DNA of 64,000 nt from Spirodela intermedia (GCA_902729315.2 LR746265.1:7694892-7758891); one strand, 5' to 3'. Counted from the stretch's first letter, positions 1-12,760 are shown. A program made the numbers and translations. Notes: generated by a model not told the origin, from the letters alone.

Positions 1-1500
1 TCTTGTCCGTCTCCTCACTGGGTGATGGCGGATGTTGTTCCTAAGTTGAAGAGGGAGAGAGATTGAGAGAGATGAGTGATAGATAATGAGGCACCCATGT
101 AGTGAGAGAAAACGTGATTTGGACTTATGGACCAGTTTTAGTGGGCATGATTCAGATCCCTAATAAAAACGAAGTCAACCCAGGGTTGAGGACTGATGGA
201 CCAGCTTTGGTGTCACGGGGGCTGAGGAGACGTGGATCGGGCGGACCGACAGATCGGGAAATCAAGCGACCGATGTAAGTGGAAAACCTCTTGACAGATG
301 TTCTCCTATTATGGGGTGGATGGACGGGGGCGTGATGGGTTTTCTGGGCGGCTAAGAGTGGGGAAGTCGGGCGGGCTCTCCCCGGACTGAGAAGGACGCA
401 CGTGAGTAGAGGTGTACAGGTTTTTCTCCTCCAACAGAGTTCCTCCATTGACCATCAACATTATCATGTCATCTCGAAGAAGGCTGCTTGGGGCCTGTGA
501 GGGCGACCAAGGCTGGGCTTGGTGCCTGTGAGGGCGAGAATAGAAGTGAGTCCAATACTTGACCTGTGACATTTGCGTTTGGGCCATTGACACCACCAAC
601 ACCGGCAGTGATGTTTGGGCTTTTAATGGGCCTACATGACAAGTTTCTGTGATCAATTATACCTGTACTTGCAATGCAGTTTTCCAATGCTTGTTAAATT
701 GGATTTAGATTTATTATCTTTTGGTGACCAGCTCCGTTCCGCAACGATTACAGAATGTTTCAAGTACATCTAGTAGGAATCTAACCTACATAAGCACATG
801 GTTATGGCCCGTGTGAAGTCAGGCCCAGGCCCAGGCCCAGGCTCACCCCCCAACGTGGGGTAGGTGAGAGTGTTTGCCCAAATAATCCAAATGTGATTGG
901 AGTAAAGGAAAAGATGGAAAAGCTTCAGGTTATTGATCCAATTATTGAGCCTTTTGGGCCTCGCTAGCCCCAATTAGTGGGCCCAATTATATCAGTTTTA
1001 ATGAGGCCATTGAGACTCCAACTAAACCCTCTTTTCTTGCATGAGCTGCTTTAGTACTATTTTAAGGAGGATGGGGTCTACAGCTTAATATGTAACAAAG
1101 CTGAGGGCTATTCTTAAATAATTTCAATTCCACTACCAATTGTAATAAATGTGAGTACAGAGGGACATACTTGGAAAGAATGCTGTTTAGTAGGAACAAT
1201 AAAGAGAAATTGACACTGGCCATGCCATACCGTTTCAATTCGTCTATCTGATGCTGATGTGGTCAACAAGGATCCATACTTTGTCCCACACGTTGACTAT
1301 AAATTCTCAATTTATATACTTTTAGCTCAAGTGTACGACCCCGGTAAGCATCTTTCTGCCATCCAATGAGGATCCTTGCAATCAATCCTCAGTTTACGTT
1401 AATGGAACTCATCCTGCGGTTCAGTGGAAACCCTCATCGCCGATTGTAAGTAGCAAGTTAGACATGGAAGATCCCAACAGCCATCAGTAGGAGTCTCAAT
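1..1500. other. Intergenic spacer, no gene recognised
   Basis: I see no supportable gene here. There is a short GGCCCA tandem repeat at about 821-840. Several phrases (GGCAGTGAT, 'cccatgtagt', gagcc...ggcctcg) recur in the same order at 50.69-51.05 kb, which suggests an old, strongly diverged duplication of this segment. Open frames are short and lack any recognisable domain. Confidence 0.5.
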
Positions 1501-1509
1501 ACATGTGAT

Positions 1510-2520
1510 GGAATCAATATGAGGGTTCATTCCCTTAGGTGGACCCACAAGGAGGAAGAAGAGGGAGAAGAGGCCACGTCACCCATGCACCCCTTCTCCC
1601 CTAAGGAAAGAGTTTCTCCCTCCAAGAAACACTGCTTGGCATCCTTTCCTCTATTTTCTGTAAACACTCAAACTCAAGAATACTGGAAGGAGAAGTTGAA
1701 ATTGACTTTAAAATCAAGAAGATTCATGTTATCCCTCTCACCTCTTGGATCAGGGGTTCCTTCTCCCTCATTCGCCCCTTGGACTGGGGGTTCCTCTCTC
1801 CTTTCATCGCCTCTTGGACTAGGGGCTTCCTCTCTTCTTCTCGCCCTCTTGGATTAGGGGGACCTCCATTTCTTCCTCTTCATGTCGTCCTCGCCTCCTG
1901 CCCCATCGCCGCCATTCCACCTTCTTGCCATCTGCCTCGTCGCTGCCATTCCGCCTCCTCGCCATTCACCTCGAAGCCACCGTTCCTCTTCCTCCTCGTC
2001 CACCCCGTCATCACTGTTCCCCCTCCTTGCCGTCACTTCCCTTCTCGCCAGCCACCTTGTCACCGTCGTCCTGCCTCCTCGCTGTCCGCCCCATCGCCAT
2101 CGTCCCGCTTCCTCGCCGTCGCAAACCCTCTCCTTTTCTCTCTCCTGTTGCCACCACGAAACCCCCCCTTTTCCCTCCTGCTAATGCCCTCCTTCCGCCA
2201 CCTTTTTGCTCACTCTCCACGAGAACTCCTCTCTCTCTCTCTCCTGCCAAAACCCTCTTTCTTCTCTCTCCCGCCGTCGCCACGTACCCCCTCATTTTCT
2301 TTCTCTCTCTTTCTCTCCCGCCAGAACCCTCTTTCTTCTCTCTCCTACCATCACCACGTACTCCCTCATTCTCTCTCTCTCTCTCTCGCCGACGTCCTCT
2401 CACTCTGCCCCTTTTTTCCTCTCTCCACCTTTTATTTCTTCTCATTATTATTTTATTCTATTATTCTTTCTATTCCTCATTTATCCAACTACTTCGTGGA
2501 CCTTAACTGTCCAACCTAAA
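1510..2520. repeat. Pyrimidine-rich low-complexity block with nested tandem repeats
   Basis: The plus strand is almost pure C/T-rich sequence with CCGCC, CTCGCC and CTCTCT units. At 1744-1865 a unit of 34-35 bp beginning CTTGGA occurs four times (starts 1744, 1778, 1813, 1848). At about 2243-2385 a unit of roughly 74 bp containing GAACCCTCTTTCTTCTCTC and a CACGTAC phrase occurs twice. Long open frames run across the block in several frames on both strands, but their products are Ser/Pro/Leu or Arg/Glu low-complexity strings, as expected from composition. I do not call them genes. Confidence 0.75.
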
Positions 2521-3059
2521 TCGTCCATTCCCTTCAAATCATCACCCACTGAAAATCCCCAACAAGGCTTGTGGATCCCAAGCCACTCGAATCAATAAGA
2601 ATCTTCAAGATATCAAAATTTTTCATTCCAAAGGTGTGTTGATTTTTAAATTACTTGTGAAGTTGGTCATTATTTTTAAATCTTTACTCTTAGAATTTGT
2701 GAGATTCATAGGATAGCCACTTGTGTGTGAAAGATTGATGGTCTTAATCCTAGTTGAGAAGTCTTGTTTGATTCTTTGAATTAGTTAACTTAATTGGTAA
2801 TTAATGATCCTAATTCTCCTAAAAATTACGTGATCATCTGGATATTAAGTTCTCATCCCTTGTGTAGCTCTTTTTCTTTTAAGAACTATTTTGAGTCCCT
2901 TTGTCCTGCATCAACATGATTGTTAATGGAGTAGCCAAAATGACTACATTGTTGGCTTGGCCATCCAAAAGTTCAAGAATTAAAAGGGTCATAAATTCTT
3001 AGGATTAAAACATTTAACACACAATTCGATGAAAGCATTCTCAACTCAATCTAGGTTAA

Positions 3060-4330
3060 TTGAGGTTAACTACACTTATAATCCATGTCATTTAGTAAGC
3101 ACTGTGGGCATATTGGGTAATAAGCACTAAACAAAAGATATAGCCTCATTGGAATAGCCAACATGGATGAGTCTTTCTGCCGATATAGCCTCATTGGGAC
3201 AGTTGAGATAGGCATATTGGGACATTCAGAAAATTTAAAACAATCTATGTGATACAAGACTCCTAAATGCCTTTTCTCCATCAATATGTAACTTATTTTC
3301 CCTTGTAGGAACACAAGACACATCTACTTCTTTTTCTATTACCTAGAAGAAATATTTTCAGTCTATATAACTCATGAAGTAGACAACTCAAAGAAACAAA
3401 AAAATCCAAAGACTTCATGTATTACATGTCGGATTCATAGTGTAATCATGACTGTACATTTTTTCATTTATCTTATTTTTTAACTCACCTGCTTTTTAAA
3501 GACATTTAGGCCAGACTTTCAGCTACTTATAGGCCTTGCCGTCATAGATTTTCAAGGATGATCAATAGTATGGTTTTTAATCTATCTAACAGTTTTCTTT
3601 TTCCTTGTCGATTCAAGAGATTTATTTTGATCCTTGTTGATTTTAGAATCATTTAAAGACATCCTTGGACTTAATACCTTTTATCCTTAATGAATAAAAG
3701 TATTTATTCAATTCGATTTTCATAAAAGAAAATTAAATTAGTGTGCTCCGTGACATACTTCCAAGAAAAGTATCCCTTAATATTCTAACTACTACTGATA
3801 AGTTGTGTCTTAGATGTTGACAAATTAATGGATAATGCAATTTCACAAGCCATGAAAAATTGAATAGTTTTATTATAGCTTTCACCATTTAGTTATTACA
3901 AATAAAAAGTCATCCTAACTCATATATGCACACAACTAATCTTATTTAGTTAAACGCGAAGAATAGATGTTTACAAAATTCAACACAAAATAGAGGTTTA
4001 AAGCCAAAGGGTGTCCAATATAATATTTGGGGACAAATCCCATTAATTCGTTTAATTTTTTCTTTCTAGTCAATTATTCTTGCCAATTATGAAAATAAAT
4101 CTTTAAAACCACTACAAAGTAGTTAGTATATGCTTGTCATTGGGCGTTAAGAAGGCTAATCTCTCCAACGTTTGAGGTCAAAGAAATTTAAATGGTCAAC
4201 TGAGTGATTCACTACCTAACTTCAGATGAAATTTATAAACATTCTTGAGAGCATTATTTGGAGGCAAATAGGGAAATTCCATCCTGTTCTTCAGAGCGTT
4301 TTGGGCCAAGTTCTCACTAGGTGACAAGTA
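3060..4330 (+). repeat. Dispersed repeat R1, copy 1 (second copy near 51.84-53.34 kb)
   Basis: AT-rich sequence with many phrases shared in the same order with 51.84-53.34 kb: 'tctttttctattacctaga', 'aatttcacaagccatgaa', 'tactgtaaaatagtag'-like and 'gaagcatta' stretches. Both copies have the same orientation. No intact coding frame survives, and no LTR termini or transposase motif are visible, so the class is unknown. Boundaries are approximate. Confidence 0.5.
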
Positions 4331-6000
4331 GAGACAAGCATAGTAATGTTGGGCACTTACTGTTTTTATTTCTATTTTTATTTTGTTAGGTTTCTTTTTG
4401 TTACTTAAACCTTCATCTTGAAGACATGCACATGATAATTTTTATTATTTTAAATCTATTTATTACTACTTCAATGGATTTCATATTCAACTTTTGATAC
4501 TCTTTCTTTAGATAAAAAATGAGTAGAGTGACATATAGTGTTTGCAAATTCAATTGTTTTTATTTCATTTTATTTTCTGTGTCAATTGTCTTTCAATGTC
4601 GCTGATAGGGGGATGATGAGATTAAGCCTTTTTTTTCACATTTTTTTCGCTATTAAAAATCTTTTATATTCTATTTTATTACTCTGATAATATTCTGATT
4701 TTGAGTGGTAGACAGGTCAAGTTCATACATTTTATGTCAATCTTTGTCCAATTTTAATTTTTCTAGTTAAATTTAACTTCATTGTAATCTTTAGGGAAAA
4801 AACTGGTTTTAATATATTTTATACGGATTCAAATCTAAATTATTTTCCCCATTTTCTATTGGCAGGGTCACCTTACTAGTAGACGATTTTCGTTTTTTTG
4901 TGTTATTTTAGGTAGTTATTTTCATGATTTTAGTTTCTTTGATGAGAGTTTGCATAGTTATGATGATCTAAACCAATTTATTTTGAATGATTTGTTGATT
5001 TTTCTTATCAGAATTCAGCCTAAATCCTTTTCTATTCAATATTTCCTTTCCTCTCTTCTCTCATTTTTTGCCCGATTTTAGTTTTTTTCTTTTATTTTCG
5101 TGTTTTTCTTCGCCATTTCTCTGAAATTTTTTCAAGACTTGAGTCAATGATTAAGGTGAATATGGATACACATCAAATGTGGAAGATTTAAAACGCAAAG
5201 AAGCTTTTCTTCCTTTTCTATTCTTTCTTTTTTTCTTACTTTACTAAATTATTTCAAACAAAATATTGATATTTAGATAGACCACCCTACATTCAGACGA
5301 CCTAAATTCACAAAATTAAATTTAAATTATTTTTTTGAATTTTATTTATACATATGTAAAATTTGATCATTTTGTTCATAATGGCTAAAGTGATATCAAT
5401 TTTTTGGTAGCATAGTTGGAGATAAATGTGATTGGAGTTCGAGTGATTTTTCCCTAAATAAGACTAAAGGCTTTATTAGTTTAGTTCATCCACTCAAATG
5501 TCCCTAGTTTCGTACATAAGTTATAGGGGTTGTAATCCTACTAACGCTTTTGATGAATTTCTTATGAAATGAAGCTAAACTATAAAAGCTCCTATTCTTA
5601 ATGATGTTCTGAGGGGGGAAAAATTAATAAAGTCTACTATAAATCACTCTAGACCAAGTCAAAAGTAGACTAGAAAAATTCACACGATTTTGGTCTAGTG
5701 GTTACTAATTTTGACTCAACTGAATCTTGCAAAAGATTAAAAATAGGGTCTCCTATCCAATGATTAAGGATGTTTAGGATTTCATGAATCAAATCAAATC
5801 TAGAACAGTTACATGAATGACCAATAAAACATGAACAATTAGATGAATGGCAAATCTTCTTGATGTGTTGAATTAGTCGGCAAGCTTTTCTACATAGTGA
5901 CACCACAACTTGGAATAGGTTATCAAAGCCGGAGAGTCACACTGATTTGTTGAGCAGCGTAGAACCATATGATCTCCAAGTTCATAAGAAGAGTGAATGG
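4330..6000. other. AT-rich spacer, nothing recognised
   Basis: Low-GC sequence with poly-T stretches and no open frame of recognisable content. No RNA gene, tandem array or transposon terminus was seen. Confidence 0.5.
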
Positions 6001-6009
6001 GATGACATA

Positions 6010-6710
6010 CTATTTTACTCATTCTATTTTCAGAAATGAGATGACTTAAAACAAGAATGGACCAAATTAATGGACAAGATTAAGCATATTGATTGACTTG
6101 CTTACTTTTGTTGGTTTTCTGAAAAACCTAGTAACAACATAATGAGGGGGATGAATTACTTTCATTCTGTTATAAAATAGGTTAGAAACTATTTCTATAA
6201 ATTAGGGTTTTTGGGGGTTGTCATATTATAGCTTGTATCAACACAGAATATTGCAAACGGCATAGAAAAGTTGATGGAGTATTTACATTGGTTGACTTTA
6301 CTGAATTCAAAACCATCTTGGATACCAAGACTTATAATGATTTGGAATTATGACTTGACTTGATATGATATTCATATATGAATTTAAAGTGATGTACAAA
6401 AGCTTAAAAGGTGTCTCTATGCTGATGTAGATGATTTGAGCAAATAAAGCAGTTTGAACGTGAAAAAACATTGCCAAAATTTTCTCACAAGGATGATAAG
6501 ATGAAATGGATGAAATATCACATGTTATTGTGGTGTAGGAACAATGTTGCATGTCACGTTGATGTTTTTTGGACGTTCATCATACAGATGTTGCATTGGG
6601 TGCTTGCCATGTGTCACTTATATATTTTGTTTTTGAGACCATTTTCTTCAACATGTTGTTTGCCACATGCCACTTGTCTCTTCAAATGTTGTTCTCGTTA
6701 TTTCCTTTGA
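6010..6710 (-). repeat. Dispersed repeat R3, copy 1
   Basis: This segment is repeated as a clear inverted copy at about 39.00-39.69 kb. Shared phrases include 'aggtgtctctatgctgatgt', 'gatttgagcaaataaagc' and 'atcacatgttattgtggtgt'. A shorter third copy lies at 26.81-27.10 kb. In each case it follows the 3' flank of a small-gene-family unit, so it travels as part of that unit. The frame at 6471-6710 is partly preserved in the 39-kb copy but has no recognisable domain. Confidence 0.6.
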
Positions 6711-6769
6711 TGGGTCAATGCACTGACTCTACGGGTTGACTCACTTGTCTGTCTTCTGGTGGTTTCATC

Positions 6770-7100
6770 TGATAGTTTTTGTTCTTTAACTCCTATTTCT
6801 GGTTATTTTTATTTGTTATAATATTACTCGATATCTACATGTTTTTTAAGGCCTGAAACCATATTTTTGAAAACAGATCAAACTAGATTTCGATGTTGGA
6901 TTAGGTAATTTTCATCATAAATAAACATCTTTATAAAGTATTTCCAAGCATGAAAATAATTATTTGAACAAGTTCGTCTATTCAGCTTATAAGAAAAAGA
7001 CTTAACTTTCTGTATCATCCAAACTAATCTTCCTGCTGGGACTTAATTATTAAGAAAAAGCGGAGCAATTGACAAATGAATACTTCACCAGATCAAAGAT
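6770..7100 (-). repeat. Small-gene-family 3' flank, type I, copy 1
   Basis: Read on the minus strand, this is the same roughly 330-bp module found after the family copies at 26.34-26.70 kb and 44.64-44.96 kb. A gene-less copy is at 37.32-37.64 kb. Shared landmarks are 'tttgctttttctt', 'tcc(c/t)agtaggcaga', 'gatgagtaga', 'gatgaaaaattac' and 'caggcctcaaa'. It marks the duplicated block to which the truncated copy at 7.1-7.34 kb belongs. Confidence 0.65.
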
Positions 7101-7340
7101 ACTGTAATATTTTGCATACCATGTCAATGAACGTAGATCTTAACCAAACTTGTCAGAGGAATGTTGAAGACGACATAAACTATCTCTGCCTGAGCAGCGG
7201 CCTGATTTTGCTACGACCTGTGCAGCAGGCCGCATGGTTTTGGGTGGAAATAAGGGGGAAAAGAAGAATGGCAGCACCGCGCACTGTCTCCGGCGCCTCA
7301 CCTTGCCGCCGTAACTCACCAATCCCAGAAACTGCATCTC
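7101..7340 (-). pseudogene. Small-gene-family copy 1, truncated (exon 1 start joined to 3' UTR)
   Basis: On the minus strand the copy begins with the family's N-terminal sequence (residues MQFLGLVSYGGKVRRR from about 7337). It jumps after about 25 codons straight into what is 3' UTR in intact copies ('cccccttatttcca', 'accatgcggcctgctg'). The rest of exon 1, the intron and the 58-bp exon 2 are gone. A 1-base loss between the two tandem start ATGs puts the first ATG out of frame. The resulting frame (7140-7337) runs 65 codons, but beyond residue ~25 it is UTR read-through, not family protein. No TATA box like that of the intact copies is seen. I call it a dead fragment. Confidence 0.75.
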
Positions 7341-7439
7341 CTCATACTCTCTCTCTCTCTCTCTCTCTCTTTGTGATTGTGTGTTTTGGGTTCCGGACTT
7401 AATGATGATGCATTGATCTTGTTATGAAATCTGGGTCAC

Positions 7440-7800
7440 AAGTTTTTGGAGATCATGGAAAGAAATTTAAGAGTGTGATGGGTGAATTCATATATTTTCT
7501 AGGAATACAAATTAAAAATTAAAAGACACAATATTCATAAATTATTTACAATTTGTTAACTCTTAAAGAAGTATGGTCTTTCAAGTAAAAGAAAAAAAAA
7601 AAACACCCATAGATCAAAAATGATCTTGGAATTAACAGAATATCAATGGATTATAGAATATAGAGAGGAATGATGGCAACCTTGTTATGTTCAATGTTAA
7701 CTAGTTTAGAAAACACTGTAGTGAGCAAGATAAAAATTCAATAATAGTAATAGAAAATTTCACGTGTCTTGAAAAAGGTACATTATTACTGCCTTGCCAA
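7440..7800 (+). mobile_element. Copia reverse-transcriptase fragment
   Basis: The plus strand reads, with stops, like the connection end of a Copia reverse transcriptase: a phrase corresponding to 'MGEFIYFLGIQIK' at about 7477-7520, then 'LLTLKKYGLSS', then 'TEYQWIIEY'. The known family pattern is MxELxFFLGLQI...L.KFGM...Y+..IGSLLYL. It is broken by stop codons. The same fragment lies head-to-head upstream of other family copies (12.84-12.95, 22.73-23.14 and 41.72-42.00 kb), so it is part of the duplicated unit. Confidence 0.7.
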
Positions 7801-10800
7801 TGGTTAAAGTTGAATGTGTAGTTATCAATTTCTATTGCACCCACTTTCTTAAGGTGAAATAATAACTAAAAGATTATATACTTATACAAACCTAAGTGAA
7901 GTGCGATAATACTCGTGTAATTAATTAGTAAAAAAAGTAAACATCTAGTAAAAATTGAGACACATCTACGTTCAAGAAGGGTTTTTCTTTATGATCATTT
8001 TTTGATATCAAACATGAATAAGCCAATATTTACTAATCCCAAGCACAAAAGAATTTATAGGTCTATGAGGAGAGATTTAGATGTGCTGAAAAGCACATAG
8101 GAAACTTAAAAAAATTATTCTGATCAAAGTTATTTCCATGGTTTGGATGACATCAACTGAAAATACTTTAAAAATGTAATTGAATGGTATGCGCTAGTAT
8201 CATAAATTTATTGATATCTTATGAGTAACCCTTACTCTAGTTTTCTTCTCTCTAGAGTGAAGGTAGTCAGCATAAATATTTATTAATGCTAGTTAGAAAC
8301 ATAGAAAATGGAAAATAAAGGAGAACTAAAGTAAATGTTTGATAAATTTAAGCAACACTATTGGGTGATGGTTGACATACACATGGGAAATACCAACAAA
8401 GCTAAGAATATGAAGCTTGGTTCCCAAATTGTAACTTTGATTGATTAAAAATCGGATATTTCTTCTTCATCCGATTTTCATATCAGTCAAACGTACATAG
8501 TTTAGACCCCAATACATAGGGATAGCAATAAAAAATAGTTTTGATCAAATTTTGAACCCTGATCTCATCTCCAACAGTCAAGCTTGATCCAAACCCTTTA
8601 TCTTTGGCTTACGAATCAATTGCTGTAATTTTCAAAAGCACAAAACTCCTAAAATCAAATATGATCCATAAAATGACTATGTTCAGACAAATCAATACCC
8701 ACAAGGTAAAATGGAGCCTTAAAAACTTGCCTATTATTTTGTTACCAAGAGTCAAAAGCTGCCTTAAAGTTGCCTTCATATTGTAACTATTTGAAAACTG
8801 GATCATATGTTTATCCATATTTATCCATATCGATCCATAAAGTTGCCTTAAAGTCTGTCTTCAAATCAAAAGTCAATCTATCCATATTTGCATCTTGAAT
8901 ATAAAATAAGTAATTATATTTCAACATTTAATCCATCAATAATTCTTACTTAAAATCATGACGAATTTATTAAGTTTGAAGTAGTACTTTCGTTCTCGTA
9001 GAGATACAAATGATACATTTAGATACACTACACTCAGTAGAACATCTGCACCAATCGTTTTATAGTAATTGCTTCTGATGGTGAAGATCATGCTTCTGAA
9101 TTTCCACCAAAAAAAAACGTAAAATTTAGGTCATCCCCATTATAAAACAATTGAAAATGTTCCCAATATAGAAAACATTGATTATTCTTGATGGTACATA
9201 ATTATTTATCTTTCAAAAATAGCCTTGAATCTCACAACTAAGCTTTCATCCTACTCAAAAATGCTGATTCGTTACACCTTGTTACAGCTTAGTGTCTACT
9301 TTGCCTGAGACTCTTAAATGAGTTTTCTTGGCAACCTATACATCTGAATCTTCCACTTTCTAACTTATTGTAAAGGAGCAACTCCTGCTTAATCTTAAGA
9401 ATATAATTGATGGCCTATCATATGAAGAAGCTGTAGACATCTTGGAGAGCTTAAAAATTATGAAAGGGGGATCATAGAAAATGGGATAGAAATGAATGAA
9501 CATGAAAAAGAGTTTTTTACCTTTGCTATTTTTGAATTTTTAATGTTGTCTTTGAATTCAAAGAAAAGGCATTGTGATCTTAGAAATTCAATTCTTCAAA
9601 TGCATGCTTTATTCAATCCTCTCATGAAACTCAAAATGACTTAGGATTTCATATGCATATGAAGCACATTTTATAAATGTCTTGAGTTAGAAAACTAGTT
9701 TTTCATCTTTACTATTTGATGAAATTAGAAATAAAGGTGATTTGAATTTGATAATATTCATTAATTCTAAAATGTGATATTGTTTTAAATTTTGTGACTA
9801 TAAATCCGAATGATTTATGAAAGCCTAATTAACTTAGTTTCAAGACTTATTAAAAAAATTTATATTAATAAATATTATTTTGATAATAAAAAATACATAT
9901 AAGATTAACTAAATAATTAAATTTCCTACTGGTTCATGAACTTGATTTATTTGTAAAGATGTTTTTATAGATGAGTATGATTTAATAAAGATCTATTAAG
10001 GAATAATTTTAATGAAAATTATCAAAACATGTCTTCATAGAACGTAATTAAAGTTTGTAATGTTAAACTCTTTAAAATATGGATTAGGATAACTAGTGTA
10101 CAAGATACCTTATGGAAAATAACATTAGAAAATATTATTTTAAATTTATTTGAAGTATTCAAGATCATCAAAGTTATATTTTATATATGAGATTATGATT
10201 AATTTGTCTACGTAGGGATCCCAACTTGTTGCAAAATATTTTGGATTAGATGTTCGTAATCACTACCTTCTTAGATATATTATTTCATGAAAATTGAACA
10301 TTATCAAATTAGATCAAACTGATAAGCTTTGGATATATACCTGATATTCTAGGATTGATTTTTCACAAAGAAATCCGAATCCCTAAAGATCATGCAACAT
10401 TAGTTTCCAGTTATTCAAATTGTTAACTAATTTTCTAATTTATTCATTGAGAGACAGTAGATAATAGTAGAGGTTTTTGGATGAGATTTATCTACAAATT
10501 CAGCAGCTCCTCAATGGATAATAATTTATGAATGATCACATCTTCCCAACAATCATTTAAGTAGCCTTATTGATAACTTATGTAAATGATTCAATATAGA
10601 TTTAAGTAGTCTTATCAACCAATAAAATGATAAGGAGGCAACGAGTTGAGGAACCAAATTTGAGCCACATTCAATCTTCATCGATCAGATCTAAACAACA
10701 ACAATGAAATATACAATGTAAGTAGTTCTAAAGAGTAAAAGTTCTACATGAACTGATCCCCATAATTAGCTAGTAGTATGTGTTGAATGATTAATACAAA

Positions 10801-11090
10801 GAAACCCTAGAAAAGGGGTACTCTAGAAGTATGAATGTAGAAAGAAGATAAAACTACTTCAAAAATATTGAAAAATTTTACATTAATAATCCTTAAAGTA
10901 TTGAGATAAGGATCAAATTCAAAGAGAAGAAAGATCTTACAAATAGTTCAACTAGATCAAGCAGCTAATATTTGACTGATCCAACCCTTTGATGATCTAA
11001 GAGCAACTGACAATCCAACAATTTTTTCATCACTGGACAATGGCAGACTATTGGAGTATTCAAGGAATAATATTTTGATCATGAGAAATG
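7800..11090. other. AT-rich spacer, no gene recognised
   Basis: Long AT-rich stretch. Open frames are at most about 70 codons and look like chance. The left end may continue the degraded Copia sequence. I saw no terminal repeats or RNA genes. Confidence 0.5.
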
Positions 11091-11695
11091 CACTTAAGAT
11101 TCGATGGAATATATTAAACTTATTCATCTTTATAAAATGATTATGAAGAAAATTTATTTAAAAAAGAAGTAATGACCTTACATATCAAAAAGAATGTAAT
11201 TGGATGTACATAATATATCATTCTAAGTTTTTTTATCTTTTTTATTAATTTTATTACTTTATATGATTTTCAGCATGATTAATATTCAGATAAACTAACA
11301 TAAATAGAAGGTAATTATTGGCCTATAAATATTTATGAGAATATATTAGAGATAAAATATGAGTATGAAAGCTTCTTGATATAGTAGCTGTGAATAATAT
11401 TAAATTATTCATTTAGATCATTCTTGATATCAAATTTATGCATTGCATGAAAATTAAATTAATTTGCTCACAAAACTTGAAATATTGAAAATGATAGTAA
11501 AAATATTATTGTGTTATAGGTCACTAAGATATTTATTATTCCTCCTAGTATCATCATCTCATGTCCATGTGGCACTCATGATTTATTTGAGGTCAATTAG
11601 TTACATATTGAATGAGAAGTCATCATATTATTTTATTGTCTCATTACATTTCTACAAAGACGCAGACCAATTTTCAAATTAATACTTCACCAGAT
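11090..11695 (-). repeat. Small-gene-family 3' flank, type II (inverted copy of 22.07-22.70 kb)
   Basis: The reverse complement matches 22.07-22.70 kb almost phrase for phrase: 'atcatgagtgccacatggac', 'aatatttcaagttttgtgag', 'atgcaatgcataaatttgat', 'atcatgctgaaaatcat'. It directly follows the 3' UTR of the family copy at 11.96-12.47 kb, as the other copy follows the 21.5-kb copy. The two copies are therefore a segmental duplication in inverted orientation about 10 kb apart. Confidence 0.75.
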
Positions 11696-11959
11696 CGAAG
11701 ATAGTGCAATAGTTTGACATACCATGCCAATGAACGTCAGATCTTAACCAAACTTGTCAGAGGAATGTTGAAGACGACATAGACTATATCTGCCTGAGCA
11801 GGGGCCTGATTTTGCTACGATCTATACAGAAGGCCGCATGGTTTTGTGTGGAAATAAGGGGGATGGAAAAGGAGAAGAAGAATGGAGGAGGTCGGATCAG
11901 GACTCCTCGCCGTTCGACAGCTCTTCTGCTACTGCTTCGCCTTCCATTTGATGTACTCC

Positions 11960-12473
11960 TTAGAATGTCATGGTCCATGGGACGGAAGTCGGGAAGGCTG
12001 ATTCACCGCCGATATCCCTGTGTTGGTTGCGGAGAAGAAGGATAAGAGAACGTCCTCGAGATCCACGGAAATCACGATCCTTCCTCATATCGAGTGTGTG
12101 TGTGTGAGAGAGAGAGAGGAGGAAAATAGAGAGCGAGAAGAGATGATCACCTTCTGAACCCGGAGCGCAGCACTGCCATTGCGGCCGCCAAGAAGACGGA
12201 TCTCCCAGGCTTCTTCCTCTTCACAGCGGCAACAGTCGGATGCGCCACCTCGTCTTCCCCGGGGAAGACCTCCTCCTCCGGTATCGGATCGAGCACCGGT
12301 CGCCAGTGTGGCTCCGCCCTGCGCGGCCGCCGAAATTTCCTCGCGCTCGCGGCGCCGCTCCTGGTACTCGGATGTCTGGGCAAGGCGGCCATCTCCTCCT
12401 CCCTTGCCAGCACTGCGCACCGTTTCCGCCACCTCACCTTGCCGCCGAGACTCACCAATCCCAGAAAGTGCAT
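11960..12473 (-). CDS. Small-gene-family copy 2, intact two-exon gene of unknown function
   Basis: Exon 1 is 12473-12151, a phase-2 intron occupies 12150-12018 (133 bp, GTGATC...ACACAG), and exon 2 is 12017-11960 (58 bp including TAA). The spliced product is 126 residues. Visible parts: N-terminus MHFLGLVSLGGK, basic stretches, a Trp-Arg-Pro-Val-Leu-Asp-Pro-Ile core at residue 57, an acidic EEEVFPGEDE stretch, a basic KRKKPGR patch, and C-terminus ESAFPTSVPWTMTF from exon 2. No signal peptide or membrane helix is evident. Other copies start three codons earlier; here that ATG is ATA, so the next in-frame ATG is used. A TATA box lies about 70 bp upstream of the start. I do not recognise the function. 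The W-R-P-x-L core and Phe/Pro tail resemble small uncharacterised plant proteins, which is an inference. Splice sites are predicted by eye. Confidence 0.72.
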
Positions 12474-12760
12474 CCCCTCTATTCTCTCTCTCTCTTTTCT
12501 CTCTCTGAACCGATGAAGGACTGGCCATCTACCGGTCTGTGGTTATATAGCTCCCGCCAGATCGAGAGGGGTCTTCCTAATTTCCCAGATTGCCCCCGAT
12601 CGTAACAATATATGGAGGACAGAAATGGAAATCTATCTTTTCAAAACCCGGGAAAGCGCGGGAAGAATTCAAATAAAATATAACGAACTTTTCTTCTTTT
12701 TAAATGGATCAAAATGTAATTATGTAAATTAGAAAACAGAAATAGTGTGAAACGACTAAA
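12474..12760 (-). promoter_or_regulatory. Conserved family promoter, copy 2
   Basis: On the minus strand there is a TATA box (CTATATAA, near 12542-12550). Upstream lie a GGGCAATCTGGGAAATT block (near 12575-12595) and a CTTCCCGCGCTTTCC block (near 12650-12668). All three occur at similar spacing before the copies at 21.5, 28.3 and 42.4 kb. The 5' UTR contains a short GA-rich tract. This is conservation by common descent and does not prove activity. Confidence 0.65.

Noticed and set aside
1779-2519. 246-codon plus-strand frame in the pyrimidine block
   Set aside because: Ser/Pro/Leu low complexity, with comparable frames in all phases. No domain, start context or splice structure.
7140-7337. 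65-codon frame as a novel fusion protein
   Set aside because: It is a family N-terminus joined to 3' UTR by deletion, without a promoter. The tail has no conservation as protein.
12085-12605. Open frames of 109-147 codons overlapping copy 2 in other frames and strand
   Set aside because: They are GC-rich shadows. Only the 12473-start frame matches the family core and the splice sites.
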